From: Streptacidiphilus neutrinimicus
GTDB taxonomy: Bacteria > Actinomycetota > Actinomycetes > Streptomycetales > Streptomycetaceae
Length of the DNA: 61,242 nt
Direction: 5' to 3'
NCBI RefSeq assembly: GCF_000787815.1
Contig: NZ_BBPO01000011.1
Span: 49,050-110,291, forward strand
Shown here piece by piece: positions 18,230-26,698 of this stretch; the stretch's first letter is position 1; every line of letters begins with the position of its first letter. The notes under the pieces are model-generated. The model saw only the letters and a list, made by a program, of their open reading frames with translations, had not been told where the DNA came from and ran no database searches. A program made the translations under genes and the position numbers.

Positions 18230-18243
18230 GGGCCGATGGTCCC
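18230..18243. promoter_or_regulatory. OsdR/DosR-like box (GGGCCGATGGTCCC)
   Basis: Matches 10 of 12 fixed positions. It lies between the divergent CBS-BON gene (start 18098) and the small plus-strand gene (start about 18329). Confidence 0.5.
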
Positions 18244-18328
18244 GCTCGACGAGCTCGCGGACCCCGGCGGGACACGGCCGGGTCATGCCTGCCCCGCGGC
18301 CCCGGTCGACGGGTCGTATGCTGCGCCC

Positions 18329-18613
18329 GTGTTGACGATGGAAGAGCTCGAGACCGCACTCCGTTCAGCCCAGGCCGCCCTGGAGGCCCATCTCCAACAG
18401 CTCGGCGCGAAGTACCACGCGCTGATCCCCGACTCACCGGAGTGGCCCGGACCGGGGCCCGACCCGGAGGCCGAGCGGGCACGAACGCGCGCGGTCTCGG
18501 ATGCGGAGCGGGCGAAGACGGCTCGGCTCCGGCTGGCCGCGATGGAGACCTCGCTGCTGCTGGCCAGGGCGCGCGTGGCGTCGCGGCTGCGCGGCGGCCA
18601 AGCCGACGGGTGA
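18329..18613 (+). CDS. Small coiled-coil hypothetical protein
   Basis: About 94 residues, Ala/Glu/Arg/Leu-rich, with two predicted helical stretches (EELETALRSAQAALEAHLQQL and AERARTRAVSDAERAKTARL) separated by a proline-rich turn. No membrane segment or known motif. The start could be GTG 18329 or ATG 18338; neither has a strong ribosome site. It diverges from the CBS-BON gene with an OsdR-like box between them. Function unknown; it could be a chance frame, but its amino-acid pattern looks coding. Confidence 0.5.
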   Translation: MLTMEELETALRSAQAALEAHLQQLGAKYHALIPDSPEWPGPGPDPEAERARTRAVSDAERAKTARLRLAAMETSLLLARARVASRLRGGQADG

Positions 18614-18641
18614 CCACTGGCAGCCCTAGGGGACGCGCGCC

Positions 18642-18929
18642 TCACTTGGCGACGTCGACAGGATTGGCCGCGGAGTCGGCGTTGCCCGCGCGCAGCAGTT
18701 GGTAGCCGAGGTCGACAAGCGCGCGGCCGGCGGCGAACTCGTCGCCGATCTCCGGAATGGGCCGGTCGACCGGGTCACGGCGCGAAGCCGAGGTGGCCTG
18801 GAGGCGGTTGTCACCGGTGTCGAGCGAGGCATGCACCCGAGTGATGTCACCTTCCTCGAAGATGTCGATCCGGACGTTCCACGTCTTGGTGTGGTAGTCG
18901 CCCGACATGGGGCGTGGTTCGGTTTTCAT
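18642..18929 (-). CDS. DUF1876 (Rv1738-like) dormancy protein
   Basis: This 95-residue protein matches DUF1876: KTWNVRIDIFEEGDITRVHASL, then DPVDRPIPEIGDEFAAGRALVDLGYQLL. The mycobacterial member Rv1738 is among the strongest DosR-induced genes and its structure recalls ribosome hibernation factors, so a role in ribosome quiescence is possible but unproven here. The ATG follows AAGGAG. It lies 70 bp downstream of a universal stress protein gene on the same strand and is probably cotranscribed with it. Confidence 0.9.
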   Translation of the reverse strand: MKTEPRPMSGDYHTKTWNVRIDIFEEGDITRVHASLDTGDNRLQATSASRRDPVDRPIPEIGDEFAAGRALVDLGYQLLRAGNADSAANPVDVAK

Positions 18930-18998
18930 GACGCGCTCCTTCGTGCTAGCCAGGCCTTCTGGTTCGGTCTCTCATGGGTTCGTCCGTCTGATCCCATG

Positions 18999-19895
18999 TC
19001 AGTCCGGGACGACGCAGACTGGGCAGGTGGCGTGGTGCAGCACCCCGAGGGCGACCGAGCCGAGCGCCAGGCCGGGATAGCCGCCGGTGCCCCGAGCGCC
19101 GACGACGACCAGCGACGCTTCGCGGGCCGCGTCCAGCAACGCGCGGACCGGGTGGTCCTGGACCACCTGGGTCTTCACCGCGACCTCCGGGAACCGCTGT
19201 CCCTCCCCCGCGAGTGCCTCGGACACCAGGAGCTCGTGGGAGACCTCGTCGGCTCGGAAGCGCCGCTGCTGCGCGGCGGCCGTGGCCGACAGGCCGCCGG
19301 GCATGGCATGCCAGGCGTGCACGGCCACGACGGAACGGCCGTGCAGGGACGCCTCCTCCATGGCGCGGCGCAGCGCAGCCTCCCCGTGCGGGGAACCGTC
19401 GACGCCGACGACCACCGGCCCCGGCGCGCTCGGTGCCCCGGTCTCCTTCGGCGCGGGGACGATCACCACCGGGCAGGCGGCCTGGCCCGCCAGAGCGGTG
19501 CCGGTCGAGCCGACCACCAGCTCACCCAGCGCCCCGGTCCCCCGCGTCGCCACGACCAGCAGGCACGCCTCGCGGGCGGCGTCCAGCAGCACTTCGATGG
19601 GTACGCCGTCGCGGACCTCGCCGCTGACGTGCACGCCCCGCTCCCCGGCGGAGGCATCGGTTACCGCACGCGACATCGCCGCACGCGCCACCTCACGCAG
19701 GTGGTCCTCGCCGAGTTCCGTCGCGGAGTCGTAGAACGGGAGCAGCGGCGGCGGGTACTCGTAGGCGTGCACGAACTCGACCGCCACCTTGCGGCGGGCC
19801 GCCTCGTCCATCGCCCAGGCCGCGGCATGCCGGCTCTCGAGGGTCCCGTCCATGCCGACCACGACGCGGCCCGAGCCACCGTCTGCGTACGCCAT
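18999..19895 (-). CDS. Tandem universal stress protein
   Basis: A 298-residue protein with two UspA domains (about 8-145 and 155-297). Both keep the ATP-binding pattern G-x2-G-x9-G(S/T): RGTGALGELVVGSTG in the first and GARGTGGYPGLALGSV in the second, each preceded by a VVVGxDGS-type strand. Such tandem proteins bind ATP or cAMP and are DosR/OsdR targets. The ATG at 19895 follows AAGGAGG. It diverges from a CBS-BON gene across a region with two OsdR-like boxes. Confidence 0.92.
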   Translation of the reverse strand: MAYADGGSGRVVVGMDGTLESRHAAAWAMDEAARRKVAVEFVHAYEYPPPLLPFYDSATELGEDHLREVARAAMSRAVTDASAGERGVHVSGEVRDGVPIEVLLDAAREACLLVVATRGTGALGELVVGSTGTALAGQAACPVVIVPAPKETGAPSAPGPVVVGVDGSPHGEAALRRAMEEASLHGRSVVAVHAWHAMPGGLSATAAAQQRRFRADEVSHELLVSEALAGEGQRFPEVAVKTQVVQDHPVRALLDAAREASLVVVGARGTGGYPGLALGSVALGVLHHATCPVCVVPD

Positions 19896-19970
19896 CACGG
19901 CCTCCTTGATCAGAGCGCCCCCGTGCTCCCGCCCTGAGTCCAGTGCGCCACGGAGGTCCAGGCTCGGGAA

Positions 19971-19984
19971 GGGCCGGACGACCC
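19971..19984. promoter_or_regulatory. OsdR/DosR-like box (GGGCCGGACGACCC)
   Basis: Matches 11 of 12 fixed positions; centred about 82 bp before the universal stress protein start at 19895. A second box lies 69 bp further upstream. Confidence 0.5.
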
Positions 19985-20039
19985 TGCGGGACTGCCGAGC
20001 GTCCCCCGTCCTCGGATGTGCCTGCCGGCCCCGCGACGG

Positions 20040-20053
20040 GGTCCGTTCGGCCC
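20040..20053. promoter_or_regulatory. OsdR/DosR-like box (GGTCCGTTCGGCCC)
   Basis: Matches 11 of 12 fixed positions; about 151 bp before the leftward universal stress protein gene and 136 bp before the rightward CBS-BON gene. Confidence 0.6.
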
Positions 20054-20083
20054 ATCACACGAAACCGGTACCGACGGACCGTG

Positions 20084-20133
20084 GAACGTGGGGCCGCAGC
20101 CCAGAACTAGAACGTGGGGCCGCAGCCCAGAAC
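20084..20133. repeat. 26-bp tandem duplication in a leader region
   Basis: GAACGTGGGGCCGCAGCCCAG plus AACTA (20084-20109) is repeated at 20110-20133, losing the last two bases. It lies between the OsdR-like box and the start of the CBS-BON gene at 20182, so it lengthens the untranslated leader. Confidence 0.9.
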
Positions 20134-20181
20134 GAACACCCGCGCACCGTCAAACGCGGTCCGCAACCTGGGAGTGACGCG

Positions 20182-20865
20182 ATGCAGCACCGCACCGTCA
20201 GCGACGTGATGACCCACGATGTCGCCAGCGTCCGCAGTGACGCCTCCTACAAGGCCGTCACGGCGCTGCTGGCCGAGCGCGACGTGAGCGCCGTACCGGT
20301 CGTCGACGACGCCCACCGGGTCATCGGCGTCGTCTCCGAGGCGGACCTGCTCCGCAAGGAGTCCGGTCAGCCCGACCCTGCGGGACACACGCCGTCGCTG
20401 TGGATGAGCCCCGGCAACCGGAAGCGGGCGCAGGCCGAGGACGCCCAGGGGCTCATGTCCCGCACCGTGTTCACCGCCCGGCCGCAGTGGTCGGTCGTGG
20501 AGGCCGCCCGCATGATGGACCGCCACCACGTCAAGCGCCTCCCGGTCGTCGACGAAACCGACCGCCTGGTCGGCATCGTCAGCCGCAGCGACCTGCTGCG
20601 CGTCTTCCTCCGCGCCGACCGGGCCATCCGCGAGGAGGTGGTCCGCGACGTGCTGCGACGCACGATGGTCATCGACCCGGCAACGCTCTGGGTCGACGTC
20701 GCGGACGGGGTGGTCACGTTGCGGGGCCAACTGGAGCGCAAGAGCATGATCCCGATCGTGGAGCGACTGTGCCGGTCCGTGGACGGCGTCGTCGCCGTCC
20801 ACGCCAGACTCACGTTCGCCTTCGACGACACCCGCACGGACGAGCCCCTGGAGTCCGCGCGGTGA
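20182..20865 (+). CDS. CBS-CBS-BON domain protein
   Basis: A 227-residue protein, a close paralogue of the one starting at 18098: CBS1 (DVMTHDVASVRSDASYKAV ... VIGVVSEADLLRKE), CBS2 (LMSRTVFTARPQWSVVEAA ... LVGIVSRSDLLRVFL) and BON (VDVADGVVTLRGQLERKSMIPIVERL). No signal peptide. The ATG at 20182 follows GGGAGTG and begins the conserved MQHRTVSDVM. It diverges from a universal stress protein gene with OsdR-like boxes between. Role inferred: adenylate-responsive regulator, target unknown. Confidence 0.9.
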   Translation: MQHRTVSDVMTHDVASVRSDASYKAVTALLAERDVSAVPVVDDAHRVIGVVSEADLLRKESGQPDPAGHTPSLWMSPGNRKRAQAEDAQGLMSRTVFTARPQWSVVEAARMMDRHHVKRLPVVDETDRLVGIVSRSDLLRVFLRADRAIREEVVRDVLRRTMVIDPATLWVDVADGVVTLRGQLERKSMIPIVERLCRSVDGVVAVHARLTFAFDDTRTDEPLESAR

Positions 20866-21150
20866 GGCAGCCGCGGCGCTTCCACGGCTCAGAGGCGAAT
20901 CGTGGGAAACCGCACTCCCACCGGGCCGCCCCCGACCGGCTGGTTCCCACCGTCCGGACCGGAACGCCCGAGAACGGCGTGGGAGGTGCGAGCGACTGAA
21001 GGCACGTCAGCCGTCCGCACGCCCCGCATCACCTGACCGGAACCCCACCCCTGGGTCCAACCCCGGCCAAGCCTGACACCGCCCCACCGTCCGCAGCCGC
21101 GACCAGGTGGGCCGCCCACAGGCCGGCCACCCGGCCCCAACGGGGTCGAT

Positions 21151-21393
21151 CTAGATCTGAGCGATCTCGCTGTCGGAGAGCCCCTTGCGTCGCAGCGCCT
21201 CCTCAAGGCGGAGCAGCCGGCTTTCCAGCCCGTGCGGCTCGATGTCGTCCTCATCGTCGACCATCCTCGGGCTGTACTGACCATGGCCGATGGCGATGCC
21301 CCAGGCTCGCCGCACGAGTTCGCGGACGTCGTCGCGGTGGATGGGATCGGGCCACTTGTCGATCTCGACCAGGAGGTCGTTCAGAGTGCTCAT
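21151..21393 (-). CDS. Small acidic hypothetical protein
   Basis: About 80 residues from ATG 21393: TLNDLLVEIDKWPDPIHRDD, a central RELVRRAWGIAIG, an acidic patch (VDDEDDIEP) and a C-terminal LRLEEALRRKGLSDSEIAQI that resembles a helical hairpin. No membrane segment. The ribosome site (GAAGG) is close to the ATG. It diverges from a universal stress protein gene, with an OsdR-like box about 100 bp upstream of its start. I do not recognise the family. The 285 bp before the preceding CBS-BON gene's stop hold nothing clear. Confidence 0.6.
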   Translation of the reverse strand: MSTLNDLLVEIDKWPDPIHRDDVRELVRRAWGIAIGHGQYSPRMVDDEDDIEPHGLESRLLRLEEALRRKGLSDSEIAQI

Positions 21394-21488
21394 GCCTTCA
21401 TGCAACGGCCCGGGCGGACGTACGGCCACCCGGGGCGTCCTCCGGAGCCAGTCCAGTCCCGTGCGCGGTGCCGACCGGGCATCTTCCG

Positions 21489-21502
21489 GGGACCAACGGC
21501 CC
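21489..21502. promoter_or_regulatory. OsdR/DosR-like box (GGGACCAACGGCCC)
   Basis: Matches 10 of 12 fixed positions. It lies between the small acidic protein gene (start 21393) and the universal stress protein gene (start 21693). Confidence 0.45.
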
Positions 21503-21692
21503 ACGCGCACCCGCTGCGGCTCGGTCAGTGTGGATACCGGACACCTTGGAGTCCGACGGAGTCAGGGCCGTCCCTGCGTGCGGTGACGGCCCGAGTGTGT
21601 CGTACGGCAAGGTCTCCTCGGACGGCAAGGCATGACGAAGCGGAACGGCGTTGGCGGGGGTCGGAGGACCACTCGGCGACAGGAGACGCCCT

Positions 21693-22574
21693 ATGTACAC
21701 GTTGCTGACCGAAACCAGGCGTCCGGGTGCCGTGCTCGTGGGCGTGGACCCGTCCGCCGGAGCGAAGGCCGCACTGGACTGGGCCGTTTGCGAAGCCCGG
21801 CTGCGCGATGCGCCCCTGCTGATCGCGCACTCCTGGAACCATCTGGACTACGAACTCCCGGAAGCCCTCACGCGGACCATCGGCGACTCGACTTTCAGAG
21901 CCGCTGCGACGTTCCTCGAGGACATCGCCGCAGGGGTGCGCGCGACGGCTCCGGGCCTGAAGATCGACACCGTCCTGCTGTCCGAGGCGCCCACGGACGG
22001 CCTCATCAGCCTGGCGGAGAACGCCGCCGTGCTGGTGGTCGGCCGGCGGGGACGGGGCGATCTCCTGGCGCCGCTGCTCGGATCCGTCAGTCACCGCCTC
22101 GTGGCCCACGCACCGGTCCCCGTGGTGGTGGTGCCGCACACCACCACAGGGACGGCCGCCCCAGCAGGCGGCACCGTGGTCGTCGGTGTCGCCCGCGAGG
22201 CACCGGCGCCGGTCGGATTCGCCTTCGCGGAGGCCGAGGCCCAGGGCGCGCCGCTGCTCGCCGTGCGCGCGTGGACGCTTCCAAGCCCCTACACCGTCGC
22301 GTCGGAGGAGGCCGCCGCGGCACTGGACGCGGACGAGAGCGCCGAGTTGGACACCCTGCTCGCCGACGCCCGCACCATGCGTCCCGCCGTGCCGGTCACC
22401 ACGCGGGTCGCCTTCGGCGCGCCGGACCAGGTGCTGCTCGAGGCGGCCGCGGACGCCACCATGATCGTCCTCGGTCGCCACCGCCTGCACCACCGCACCG
22501 GGCTCCTGCTGGGAACCGTGCCCCAGCGCGTGCTGCACCGGGCCGAGGCACCGGTCGCTGTGGTGCCGAACTGA
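21693..22574 (+). CDS. Tandem universal stress protein
   Basis: A 293-residue protein with two UspA domains. The first carries VLVGVDPSAGAKAALDWAV and the ATP-binding loop [16 protein letters not shown]. The second is degenerate (GRHRLHHRTGLLLGTV), keeping the terminal GT but losing the first glycines. The ATG at 21693 follows AGGAGA. It is convergent with the CysS-like gene 23 bp downstream. Probably a stress-induced nucleotide-binding protein. Confidence 0.9.
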   Translation: MYTLLTETRRPGAVLVGVDPSAGAKAALDWAVCEARLRDAPLLIAHSWNHLDYELPEALTRTIGDSTFRAAATFLEDIAAGVRATAPGLKIDTVLLSEAPTDGLISLAENAAVLVVGRRGRGDLLAPLLGSVSHRLVAHAPVPVVVVPHTTTGTAAPAGGTVVVGVAREAPAPVGFAFAEAEAQGAPLLAVRAWTLPSPYTVASEEAAAALDADESAELDTLLADARTMRPAVPVTTRVAFGAPDQVLLEAAADATMIVLGRHRLHHRTGLLLGTVPQRVLHRAEAPVAVVPN

Positions 22575-22597
22575 CCAGCACGCCAGCACGCCGGGCT

Positions 22598-23344
22598 TCA
22601 GGCGTTACCGACGTCGCGGCCGAGCTCGATTCCGAGCATCCGGTCCAGCCACACGAACGCCTCGAACCTGGCGCCGTCGCGCAGGCCCGGATCGTCCGCC
22701 ACCTCACCCAGCAGCCCCAGCAGGCCGGGGGTGTCCAGGTCCGCGTCGAGCAGCGCGCGGGCGCGATCCCGAACCTTGGGCGGTAGGGGCGCGGACGGGG
22801 CCCGCGACCAGTACGCCGCACAGGCGCGCCAGGCCGCCAACGCGCTCGCGGCGTCCGTCAGCATGGCCGCGCTGACGGCCAGCGGATCCCGATAGGGCGT
22901 CGCGAGCAGCGCGCACCGTCGCGCCGAGGCGTCGTGATCCGTGGGATCCGCAGGCAGTGGCGGTACCGGCCCGGCGGCGCTCGCGGGTCCGACCTGCACG
23001 ACGACGCTCGACCCGGGGGCAAGGGATCGGCCCGTCAGCACGTGGACGTCGGCGTGCGGGTCGCCGTCGGCCTCGGGCACGCGGAGGTTGTAACTGGTCA
23101 GGAGCCGGTCCAGCCGCGTCGTCTCCCCAGGCGACAGGTCCGGCTCCTCGATCGCCGTGAAGACCTGCACGCCTTCCATTTCCAGAGCGCGCAGCAGCAC
23201 GTCGGCGACGACCAGTGCCCGCACCTCGTTCCACCCCGTGCCCCGGCCGGGGCACTCCAGCCGCACGCGAAGCCGCAGCGCGCGCCGCCCCGGCGGGGGC
23301 AGTGCGACGGAATCCCCCTGACCCGTGTCGAAGACGTGCACCAC
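22598..23344 (-). CDS. Degenerate cysteinyl-tRNA synthetase-like protein
   Basis: This 248-residue protein follows the CysS/MshC layout but lacks the catalytic signatures. The stretch NEVRALVVADVLLRALEMEGV aligns with the CysS helix after HIGH, yet HIGH is replaced. The KMSKS loop and zinc ligands are absent. The later part (LLATPYRDPLAVSAAMLTDA, then ALLDADLDTPGLLGLLGE) matches the CysS helical domain (YRSPLNFS / DDDLNTPEAL). Length is about half of CysS. It starts at GTG 23344 with no strong ribosome site. It cannot be an ordinary synthetase; its function is unknown. Confidence 0.7.
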   Translation of the reverse strand: MVHVFDTGQGDSVALPPPGRRALRLRVRLECPGRGTGWNEVRALVVADVLLRALEMEGVQVFTAIEEPDLSPGETTRLDRLLTSYNLRVPEADGDPHADVHVLTGRSLAPGSSVVVQVGPASAAGPVPPLPADPTDHDASARRCALLATPYRDPLAVSAAMLTDAASALAAWRACAAYWSRAPSAPLPPKVRDRARALLDADLDTPGLLGLLGEVADDPGLRDGARFEAFVWLDRMLGIELGRDVGNA

Positions 23345-23606
23345 ACGTTGACGCTATCCCGGCTCACCCGTGCTCGCAGTGCCGCCCAGTGACTGAGGGA
23401 CACCGTCACCCCGACCCGCGGTTCGGGCCCGCACAGGGGAACCGGTGTCCGGCTCGCCGGGCACCGGTCCCGGACGCCGGCCGATCCCGACGCCCACGCA
23501 GGGCCGGGGGGAACCCTGCGCTCACGATCCTCCTCCTGGACCTCACTCGGCACTTGGGCCTGGTGGTCCTCGCCCTCTGCCGGACGGCCCACCTCGCGCT
23601 GGGACG

Positions 23607-25982
23607 TCAAGCCGTCTGCTCTTCCGCAGCTGCCACGTTCTGCTTGACGGCGACGAAGCTGTCGGGAGCGACGGAGATCGAGTCGATTCCGGCGTCGACC
23701 AGGAAGCGTGCGAACCCCGGGTCGTCGCTCGGTCGTTGTCCGCACAGCCCGACCGGCACCGAGGCGGCGTGGGCGGTGGCGATCAGCGACTCGATGCTGC
23801 GGGTCACCGCGTGATTACGCTCGTCGAACAGCTCGGCCAGCGCGCTGGAGTCGCGGTCGACACCGAGGGTGAGCTGGGTGAGGTCGTTGCTGCCGATGGA
23901 GAAGCCGTCGAAGCGCTCGGCGAACTGCTCGGCGAGGATGATGTTGGCCGGGATCTCCGCCATGACGTAGACCTTCAACCCGTTCGTGCCACGCCCCATG
24001 CCGTTGTCGGCCATCACGGCGAGCACGCGGTCCGCCTCCTCGGGAGTGCGGCAGAAGGGGATCATCATGACGACGTTGGTCAGGCCCATCTCCTCGCGCA
24101 CCTGCCGCAGGGCCTGGCACTCCAGGGCGAAGGCCTCACGGTAGCCGGAGCTGTAGTAGCGGCTGGCTCCGCGCCAGCCGATCATCGGGTTGGCCTCCTC
24201 AGGCTCGAAGGGGCGCCCGCCCAGCAGGCGTGCGTACTCGTTGGTCTTGAAGTCGCTGGCCCGCACCACGACCGGGTCCGGCCAGCGGGAGGCGGCGATG
24301 CGCGCGACGCCGTGCGCGACCCGGTCGGTGAAGTAGGCGCGGCGGTCGGCGTAGCCGTCGGTGAGTTCGTCGACGACGCGGCGGTCCTCGGGATCGAGCC
24401 GCTCGGGATGCAGCAGGGCCATGGGGTGGATCCGCACGTCGTGGGTGACCATGAACTCCATCCGGGCGAGCCCCACCCCGTCGGCCGGGAGCCGCCACCA
24501 CCGGAACGCTCCCGCAGGAGCCGCCAGGTTGAGCATCACCTTGGTGCGGGTGCGCGGGAGCACTCCGACGTCGACCTCGCTCTCCTCGAAGTCGAGTCGG
24601 CCGTCATAGACGTGGCCGGTGTCGCCCTCGGCGCAGGAGACGGTGACGTCCCGGCCTCCCACCAGCCGCGTCGTGGCGTCGCCGGTGCCGACGACGGCGG
24701 GGACGCCGAGCTCACGGCTGACAATGGCGGCGTGTGAGGTGCGTCCGCCGTGGTCGGTGACGATGGCGGCGGCCCGCTTCATGACCGGTTCCCAGTCCGG
24801 GTCGGTGATCCGGGTGACCAGCACGCCGCCCTGCGGGAACCGTTCCAGGTGCTCGGGGCTGTCCATGGGGCACACCACGCCGGCGCCGATCCCGTCTCCG
24901 ACAGCGAGGCCGTCGACGAGGGGCGCGCCACGTCCGGTGAGCCGGTAGGTGCGCAGCACGGATCCGCGCCGGCGCGACTGCACCGTCTCCGGGCGGGCTT
25001 GGACCACGAAGATCTCCCCGGTGCGGCCGTCCTTCGCCCACTCGATGTCCATGGGCACGCCGTAGTGCTTCTCGATGGCGACCGCCCACCGGGCCAGCGT
25101 CAGAACCTCGGCATCCTCCAGCACCCGGGCACGCCGTTCCTTCTCGGCGGTGTCCACGGTGCCGGTCCCCTCGTCGCCCGTGTAGACGGCCTTGCACCGC
25201 TTCGCGCCGATGCCGACGTGGATCACCGGATCCCTCCCCGCCTCCTCCAGGAGCGGCTTGAAGACCAGGTACTCGTCCGGGTCCACCTGCCCGCTGACCA
25301 CGGTCTCGCCGAGCCCCCAGGCGGCGTTGACCACCACGACGGCGGGGAAGCCGCTCTCGGTGTCGAGGGTGAACACCACCCCGGCCCCGCCGAGGTCCGA
25401 GCGGACCATGCGTTGGACCCCGATCGACAGCGCGACGGCGGACTGGTCGAACCCCATCCGCTCGCGGTAGTCGATGGCCCGGTCGGTGAAGAGCGACGCG
25501 TAGCAGCGGCGGCACGCGTCCAGCAGCGCCTGCTCGCCGCGCACGTTGAGGAATGACTCCTGCTGTCCCGCGAAGCTCGCGTCTGGCAGGTCCTCGGCCG
25601 TGGCGCTGCTGCGTACCGCGACCTGCGGGTCGGCCCGTCCGGTGCGGCGGCCGAGCTCGCGGTAGGCCGCGACCAACTCGCCGCGCAGCCCCTCCGGCAG
25701 CGGCGCGTTCAGGACGGCGGCACGGATCGCGGCGCCGACGTCCTGCAGCGCGGCTCCGGCCCGGAGGCGGTCGACCTGCTCGCCCACCACGCCCTCCAGC
25801 CCGCTCTCCTTCAGGTATGCGCGGTAGGCGGCGGCCGTGGTGGCGAAGCCCTCGGGCACGCGAACCCCGGCCGGCCCCAGATGGCGGATCAGCTCTCCGA
25901 GGGAGGAGTTCTTGCCCCCGACCACGGCCACGTCGCGACGGCCCAGCCCGTCGAACCAGATCACGCACGCGTTGTCTGTCAT
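23607..25982 (-). CDS. ppsA: Phosphoenolpyruvate synthase
   Basis: A 791-residue enzyme that makes PEP from pyruvate and ATP. Visible parts: N-terminal ATP-grasp (VVGGKNSSLGELIRHLG, VAVRSSATAEDLPDASFAGQQES), the phospho-histidine domain (TDHGGRTSHAAIVSRELGVPAVVGTG, H being the phosphorylated residue) and the C-terminal barrel (GSNDLTQLTLGVDRDS, catalytic cysteine in PVGLCGQRPSDDPGF). The ATG at 25982 follows GGGAGG. A perfect OsdR-like box lies about 103 bp upstream. In S. coelicolor a PEP synthase gene belongs to the corresponding regulon, consistent with gluconeogenic adjustment in low oxygen. Confidence 0.93.
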   Translation of the reverse strand: MTDNACVIWFDGLGRRDVAVVGGKNSSLGELIRHLGPAGVRVPEGFATTAAAYRAYLKESGLEGVVGEQVDRLRAGAALQDVGAAIRAAVLNAPLPEGLRGELVAAYRELGRRTGRADPQVAVRSSATAEDLPDASFAGQQESFLNVRGEQALLDACRRCYASLFTDRAIDYRERMGFDQSAVALSIGVQRMVRSDLGGAGVVFTLDTESGFPAVVVVNAAWGLGETVVSGQVDPDEYLVFKPLLEEAGRDPVIHVGIGAKRCKAVYTGDEGTGTVDTAEKERRARVLEDAEVLTLARWAVAIEKHYGVPMDIEWAKDGRTGEIFVVQARPETVQSRRRGSVLRTYRLTGRGAPLVDGLAVGDGIGAGVVCPMDSPEHLERFPQGGVLVTRITDPDWEPVMKRAAAIVTDHGGRTSHAAIVSRELGVPAVVGTGDATTRLVGGRDVTVSCAEGDTGHVYDGRLDFEESEVDVGVLPRTRTKVMLNLAAPAGAFRWWRLPADGVGLARMEFMVTHDVRIHPMALLHPERLDPEDRRVVDELTDGYADRRAYFTDRVAHGVARIAASRWPDPVVVRASDFKTNEYARLLGGRPFEPEEANPMIGWRGASRYYSSGYREAFALECQALRQVREEMGLTNVVMMIPFCRTPEEADRVLAVMADNGMGRGTNGLKVYVMAEIPANIILAEQFAERFDGFSIGSNDLTQLTLGVDRDSSALAELFDERNHAVTRSIESLIATAHAASVPVGLCGQRPSDDPGFARFLVDAGIDSISVAPDSFVAVKQNVAAAEEQTA

Positions 25983-26078
25983 GGCTGCCTCCCGGTCAGC
26001 GGCGCAGGGTGGGGGGTGTTCGCCTTCTGCTGATCCCCTTCCCCACCCACCGTGGGCTTCCAGGTGACCGCCGCGCAT

Positions 26079-26092
26079 GGGCCGTTCGGCCC
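26079..26092. promoter_or_regulatory. OsdR/DosR-like box, perfect (GGGCCGTTCGGCCC)
   Basis: Matches all 12 fixed positions, and the dyad extends by one base each side (TGGGCCG-TT-CGGCCCA). It is about 103 bp before the PEP synthase start. Confidence 0.7.
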
Positions 26093-26193
26093 ACGGCTCG
26101 TCCCTCGCGGGCCCGCCTTCCGACGGGTGACGCGGCGCTTCCCGGTTCAGCATGGTCTTCGGACGCCACACGGACGGACAGCTGAGGAGCCCA

Positions 26194-26652
26194 CCGCTCG
26201 TCAACAACGCCGGCCTGGGGCCCCATCCGCCGCTCGACCAGGTCGATCCCGCCGATTTCCGCGCGGTTCTGGAGCTCAACACGGTCGCTCCGCTGGTGGT
26301 CATGCAAGCCGTCCTGCCCGTCATGCGCGCCCAGCGGTCCGGTGCGATCGTCAACGTCAGCTCGGCCACTGCCCGGATGGTCCTGCCGGGAATCGGCGCC
26401 TACGCCTCCAGCAAGGCCGCAGTGGACATGCTCTCGGCCGTCGCCCGCCGCGAACTGGCCCCTGAGGGCATCACGGTCTCGACCGTCCATCCCTCCTTGA
26501 CCGCCACCGAGTTCCACCAGCACCTGCGCGCCGGACAGATCCTGCCCGCCGCGACCCGCCGCCCCGCGGACCGTGCCGACCACGTCGCCGCTGTGATCCT
26601 GGAGCTGATCCGCACGGGTGAGGCGGAGGCGACGTCCACGGCCGACGCGTGA
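26194..26652 (+). pseudogene. Short-chain dehydrogenase, N-terminally truncated
   Basis: Recognisable SDR sequence begins at LVNNAGLG and continues through IVNVSSATA and the catalytic YASSK to a normal C-terminus. The first 80-90 residues, including the NAD-binding TGxxxGxG, are missing; upstream sequence (open from 26152) is unrelated. It cannot bind cofactor and is read as a remnant. It sits between the divergent PEP synthase promoter and a convergent universal stress protein gene. Confidence 0.8.
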
Positions 26653-26698
26653 CGCTCGGGCTTGGCCGACGGGGCAGGGCAGCCGCGGCGGGGCCGGG

